Shown one piece after another: positions 40,342-43,777 of a stretch of DNA of 43,777 bases. The notes beneath the pieces were generated by a model. The model was not told where the DNA came from. It did no database searches and worked only from the letters and a program-made list of their open reading frames with translations. Both the position numbers and the translations under genes were made by a program. The stretch is from assembly GCF_004349135.1 (NCBI RefSeq), contig NZ_SMFN01000026.1, forward strand, positions 1-43,777, given 5' to 3'. The DNA comes from Flavobacterium sandaracinum (GTDB taxonomy: Bacteria; Bacteroidota; Bacteroidia; Flavobacteriales; Flavobacteriaceae). Numbering within the stretch: the first letter of the stretch is position 1; each line of letters begins with the position of its first letter.

Positions 40342-40620
40342 TTTTTTAAATTGTATTTTTAGTTATGAGAATCCAGAGACCATTTCTCCTTCATCTTTTA
40401 TTAAAAGAAATGTACTTCCTAAAAGCATTGCCTAATCGGTTCTACTGCCTTGAAATAGTTTTCAAAATCATCAATGATACTGGCAGTTTGGGATAGGTTT
40501 AAGTTTTTTAAAGACTTCATTGCAGATGTTGGGTATTTCTTTCGTTTTAGAATGTTTGTAACCTTTTTATTTTTACTATATATAAAACATAAGTATTTGA
40601 TTTTAAATAAAAAGAACTAT

Positions 40621-41151
40621 TTATTCCCAAAGTTGTGGGATTTTTTTCCTCTGTTTTTTATTAACCCATTTATTCAATTTATAGGAAAGATAAGCTGATC
40701 CGCTTCCTATGATTGCGCCAGCTAACACGTCACTTGGATAATGAACACCCAATACCATACGAGAATAGCTTACTGCACTTGCCCACGCAAACGAAGGAGC
40801 AATAATGTACCATTTTGGATACGCCATACTCAAGGAAGTGGCAGTTGCAAAAGCTAAAGAAGCGTGCCCTGATGGGAAAGAAGGTCCGGTTGCTGTTGTA
40901 ACTTGCTCAATATCTGGATAAGTTACAAATGGTCGTTCTCTATTTACTGTTTTTTTTAAAGCAAATGTTATAAATCCTGAAGCCAAAAAGGCTTCTCCAA
41001 TAAAAATAGCTTTCTTTTTGACTGTACTATCTTTCATTATCAATCCGACAGAGTACATAATAATTGGAGTTCCAATACTTACAGGAGCTAGACTATTTGT
41101 AATTCCTTTTGATGCTGGATAAATAGATTTTATTCGTAATATCATAAACAT
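40621..41151 (-). CDS. PAP2-family phosphatase, apparently short at its N-terminus
   Basis: The 176-residue protein carries all three parts of the PAP2 active site: KKTVNRERPF, PSFPSGHASLAF and SRMVLGVHYPSD. Such enzymes remove phosphate from lipid substrates in the membrane. The start is ATG 41151 or 41145. The N-terminus (MFMILRIKSIYPASKGITN) lacks the signal peptide and first helix found in most family members, and overlaps the upstream gene by 59 bp. This suggests a deletion that joined the two genes. Activity is still possible because the catalytic motifs are complete. Confidence 0.85.
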   Translation of the reverse strand: MFMILRIKSIYPASKGITNSLAPVSIGTPIIMYSVGLIMKDSTVKKKAIFIGEAFLASGFITFALKKTVNRERPFVTYPDIEQVTTATGPSFPSGHASLAFATATSLSMAYPKWYIIAPSFAWASAVSYSRMVLGVHYPSDVLAGAIIGSGSAYLSYKLNKWVNKKQRKKIPQLWE

Positions 41152-42463
41152 CAATTATAGAAGCATGGTCCCAGTTTTTTTTACTTTCGTAACGACCACG
41201 AAGCCCTGATTGATTAAACAAAAGTTCATTAAAGGCAGCACTTCTTAAATTAACAGTATAAGGCGGAGCTGCAAGTTTACTATCCCCTGATTTTTTGACT
41301 CTGACTACTTTTAATTTAGCTCTGGTAGTGGTATCTATAGTCGTAACGTGATGGACAAGTTGCAAAGCTGTATCGGCTACAATAAATTGATTCCGATAGA
41401 AATACGTATAAACGATTTTCTTTAAACCCTCACTGTAAGTCAGGGTTCCGTCCGTGTCAAAAATACCGTCTATTTGTTTTTGTAATAAGTGCTTTTGCTT
41501 TCTAATTTTTAAAGAATCATCTAAAGCTATTGTACCCAATATATTTTCGTAAGTACCTAATTGTTGCCCTCTAAATACACAAAGAGTAGAATCAATTGGC
41601 TGTAATGTAGTAAAGTAAGGTTTTTTGGTAACCCAAATGGTAGCTTTCCAATCAGAAACTAAACCCCGATAAATGATAGGAATAGAACCATCATAAAGAA
41701 AAAAATGAGCACCCAAAATTTTTGTTTTAACGGCTCTAAAAGGTAAAGTATCCGGAGTAAGTTGAATAGAATATTGTTTTTTATGTTGCAATGTGCTGTC
41801 AAACTCAATGATAGTTAAAGGAGAAATGGTATTTCCTAAATAGATATTTCCTTTAGAGTGGCCGGCAAAGTAAAATCCATAATTATTTAAGTTTTTTGTT
41901 AAAGTCCTTGATGCAACGTTAGGAGTAAATCGACGAATAAATGGATTTTGCTTCTTCATAGTATCCTCTGATGATAGAAATAAAAAAACAACGAAAAGCA
42001 CACTTGATACTACTATTAATAACAGTGAGATAATCCCTTTTTTATCATATTGATGAAGCAACAGACTACAACTACCTATGAAAATGAAAAAAAGGTTGAA
42101 AATCAAGTGTTCATTCCATCCTAACTTTTCTAAAATTCCACCACAAGAGCATGGAATAAACGAACTAAAATTCAAAATCAAAATAATATATGTAGTAAAA
42201 ACAGTCATTAAGCCCACTGATAAATAAAGGGCCTTTATTCGACTTACTCGCAGAGATAAAGCAACTACTAGTCCCAATTCCGCAAAAATTACAAGAAACG
42301 AGATAGAAGCAGCATAAGCACTTAAAAGTGGAGACTGGCCTAATTGTGTTTGAAAGTTTTCAAAATCAATTAGTTTACTGATTGCAGCATACGTAAACAA
42401 AATGATATACAGGAAGCAGACCATCTCTAAAAATACATTTTGTAATTTAATATTCAGTTTCAT
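41093..42463 (-). CDS. MauE/DoxX-like membrane protein with large C-terminal domain
   Basis: The 456-residue protein begins with four membrane helices of the MauE-like type (YAAISKLIDFENFQTQLGQS; FIPCSCGGILEKLGWNEHLIFN, where the CSCGG is conserved). A further helix lies near 145-165. The remaining 290 residues are a soluble periplasmic part with repeated strands (GFYFAGHSKGNIYLGNT; TIWVTKKPYFTTLQPI), likely a beta-propeller. MauE-like proteins occur with thioredoxin-type folding factors. The end (NKIYLSSIKRNYK) is abrupt and overlaps the PAP2 gene, so some C-terminal sequence may have been lost. Confidence 0.75.
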   Translation of the reverse strand: MKLNIKLQNVFLEMVCFLYIILFTYAAISKLIDFENFQTQLGQSPLLSAYAASISFLVIFAELGLVVALSLRVSRIKALYLSVGLMTVFTTYIILILNFSSFIPCSCGGILEKLGWNEHLIFNLFFIFIGSCSLLLHQYDKKGIISLLLIVVSSVLFVVFLFLSSEDTMKKQNPFIRRFTPNVASRTLTKNLNNYGFYFAGHSKGNIYLGNTISPLTIIEFDSTLQHKKQYSIQLTPDTLPFRAVKTKILGAHFFLYDGSIPIIYRGLVSDWKATIWVTKKPYFTTLQPIDSTLCVFRGQQLGTYENILGTIALDDSLKIRKQKHLLQKQIDGIFDTDGTLTYSEGLKKIVYTYFYRNQFIVADTALQLVHHVTTIDTTTRAKLKVVRVKKSGDSKLAAPPYTVNLRSAAFNELLFNQSGLRGRYESKKNWDHASIIDVYDITNKIYLSSIKRNYK

Positions 42464-42550
42464 AGTACTTTTTATTTAAAGCAAAATTCTGAATTATAAA
42501 ATGACTATAGTTGTCTTTTTGGGAGTAAGAGATGACTAAAACGGATAACT

Positions 42551-43471
42551 TTAATCCTCAACTGACGAAATAAAACCAACTTCATTTCGCTTTAATTCGT
42601 TGGGAGAAAAACCAAATTGTTTTTTAAATGATTTTGAAAAATTTGGATAATTATTAAAACCATTCATGACAGAAATATTTTTTAACGGTATTCCAGTATG
42701 TTCAATCATAAAGAAAGCTCTTTTGAGACGCTCTTGATTATAAAACTGATAAATACTAGTCTTAAAAAAATGGCGAAAACCATCTTTTAATTTATGTTCA
42801 TTAGTACCAAATTTAGAAGAAAGCACCTTTAAGGAGGGAAGGGGTTCTTCAAGGTGTGCTAAAATATAATCATAAAGTTTTTGAATCAATAACGCATCTG
42901 CCTTTCGAGTTTTATTATGTTTCTCGTTTTCATTCCCATACAGTAAAGGACTATAAGTATCTTGACGTGCAGGAGTAACCAGATTTATTATAATTTCCGA
43001 ACCATTAACCAACCTTACAATGTTACTGGCAACCGAAATAGGTAAATGTTCTTTAGGTGTAAAATCTAATGTAATAGTTGTAGGCAAAGTACTATTTGCA
43101 TCAACTACTTCTTGAAGTTGTTCAAAAGAAGCTGTAGTAATAATGTCCGCCAAAGATAGGTTGATCAACTCAGATTCGGAATGACCCAAAAAGGAAGTAA
43201 CTTCAGGAGTAAAGCTCTTGATTAAAAAAGACGAATCTAAAACAAATGTGCTTATAGCTGTAACTTGAAGGGTCTTATGTGTATTAATGTAACCAATTTG
43301 AAAAACCGACTCCTGCATTTCTTCCGCTACCATATTAATTAAAACAACTAGCGTTTCCAATTGTTCATCATTTGAACTTAAAGGAATGCGCGTGTTGAAA
43401 TTGCCACGTGCCATCTCAAATAACATTTGATGAATTGTAACAATACGCTCTTCGTTGTATGTTTTATTCAT
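42551..43471 (-). CDS. PAS-AraC family transcription regulator
   Basis: The start is ATG 43471 (NKTYNEE); a TTG three codons upstream is less likely. The 306-residue protein has a HAMP-like or helical start (LFEMARGNFNTRIPL), a PAS domain (TFVLDSSFLIKSFTPEVTSFLGHSESEL, about 75-105), and a C-terminal AraC DNA-binding domain (LKVLSSKFGTNEHKLKDGF; ISVMNGFNNYPNFSKSFKKQFGFSP). There is no membrane segment. It responds to an unknown signal through PAS. It is followed at 88 bp by the MauE-like gene and preceded by the partial small protein, all on the minus strand. Confidence 0.87.
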   Translation of the reverse strand: MNKTYNEERIVTIHQMLFEMARGNFNTRIPLSSNDEQLETLVVLINMVAEEMQESVFQIGYINTHKTLQVTAISTFVLDSSFLIKSFTPEVTSFLGHSESELINLSLADIITTASFEQLQEVVDANSTLPTTITLDFTPKEHLPISVASNIVRLVNGSEIIINLVTPARQDTYSPLLYGNENEKHNKTRKADALLIQKLYDYILAHLEEPLPSLKVLSSKFGTNEHKLKDGFRHFFKTSIYQFYNQERLKRAFFMIEHTGIPLKNISVMNGFNNYPNFSKSFKKQFGFSPNELKRNEVGFISSVED

Positions 43472-43508
43472 AAGATTCAACTTTTAATTTTTTATCTTAT
43501 AGTAAACG

Positions 43509-43775
43509 CTAAACAAACCCTTTTAGATAAATTAAAGCGTCATCTTCTTTCGTGAAAATTTGAGTAGGTACAGAGGGCTTACTAATCTCTACATAAAAAG
43601 TACTAATAATCAAGGAAAGTTTTTCATTTACAATAAGTGCTACTGCTTGCGTCAAAATAGAGCCCGACTGTGCTAAATGATCTCTTCCAGCTTTCTCAGT
43701 AGCAACAACACCCCTAATATCACATAAAATAGGATAAGTACATTCGTTTTGAAAATGAATTCTATCGGTTACAAC
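43509..43775 (-). CDS. Small DUF7793-like protein, C-terminal part (partial)
   Basis: The frame is open from the window edge to a TAG at 43509-43511 (88 residues). It contains YPILCDIRGV, a helix LAQSGSILTQAVALIV, and the ending FTKEDDALIYLKGFV. This resembles the small Bacteroidota proteins of about 120 residues annotated as DUF7793, whose fold is like STAS domains; the assignment is from memory. Its start lies outside the window. It is 38 bp upstream of the PAS-AraC gene on the same strand, so the two are probably expressed together. Confidence 0.6.
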   Translation of the reverse strand, partial: VVTDRIHFQNECTYPILCDIRGVVATEKAGRDHLAQSGSILTQAVALIVNEKLSLIISTFYVEISKPSVPTQIFTKEDDALIYLKGFV

Positions 43776-43777
43776 GC

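Noticed and set aside
40419..40520. 33-codon minus-strand frame (MKSLKNLNLSQTASIIDDFE...) upstream of the LTA-synthase-like gene
   Set aside because: No recognised motif, no clear ribosome site or promoter, and neighbouring frames also look partly protein-like; it may be a remnant but cannot be called a gene.

Overview
The window looks like an accessory metal-resistance island from a Bacteroidota species, most likely Flavobacteriaceae (Flavobacterium-like). The DNA is AT-rich. Start codons follow A-rich leaders, usually without a strong Shine-Dalgarno sequence. One clear promoter fits the Bacteroidota pattern (TTG, 22 bases, TAnnTTTG). The proteins (DUF2911, DUF3347, Haem_bd, YVTN lipoproteins, 'CPMHPE...CPKCGM' heavy-metal-binding domains) are typical of that phylum. 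The genus is an inference.

Layout, left to right. 1-286: end of an IS21-family element (start of istA plus terminal repeats). 620-3793: mercury operon on the minus strand (ArsR-type repressor with a perfect 30-bp operator, merTP fusion, merA, then a broken 3' piece of a P1B ATPase). 3861-5057: a scar of a multicopper oxidase, a c-type cytochrome and a truncated yceI-like gene. 5058-28507: a long minus-strand copper block. It holds an HMBD microprotein, uspA, a Met-rich lipoprotein, a Cys-rich copper store, a multicopper oxidase fused to an outer-membrane barrel, DUF305, DUF2911, PepSY, a YVTN lipoprotein, a nuclease-like gene, copA with a coupled AAA ATPase, two CusB-like adaptors, a CusC-like channel, a CusA-like pump split over two genes, a haem protein, DUF3347 and HMBD proteins, a second YVTN lipoprotein and an HMA-DUF3347 protein. 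28661-30619: a mirror-image duplication (HMA gene, Cys-rich gene, gap, Cys-rich gene, HMA gene). 29745-34600: a plus-strand periplasmic module of Cys-rich protein, HMA protein, thioredoxin, HMA protein, outer-membrane protein and DsbD. 34701-40341: a 28-aa Cys microprotein and a minus-strand cadA/zntA-like ATPase behind mgtC, bestrophin and LTA-synthase-like genes. 40621-43775: PAP2, a MauE-like membrane protein, a PAS-AraC regulator and a partial small protein, possibly the chromosomal flank.

Working together: MerTP and MerA import and reduce Hg(II). CopA (Cu+) and the CadA-like ATPase (Zn/Cd/Pb) clear the cytoplasm. The two adaptors, CusC and split CusA form one or two envelope efflux complexes. 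The multicopper oxidase oxidises Cu(I). The Csp, Met-rich, HMBD, HMA and DUF3347 proteins bind or pass metal, and the thioredoxin and DsbD keep their cysteines reduced.

The most unusual points are the mirror-image metallochaperone block joined to a thiol-redox module, a 35-aa HMBD microprotein overlapping uspA, about twelve HMBD copies spread over seven genes, and gene scars (cadA, multicopper oxidase, yceI, copA) showing that the island was assembled by repeated recombination.
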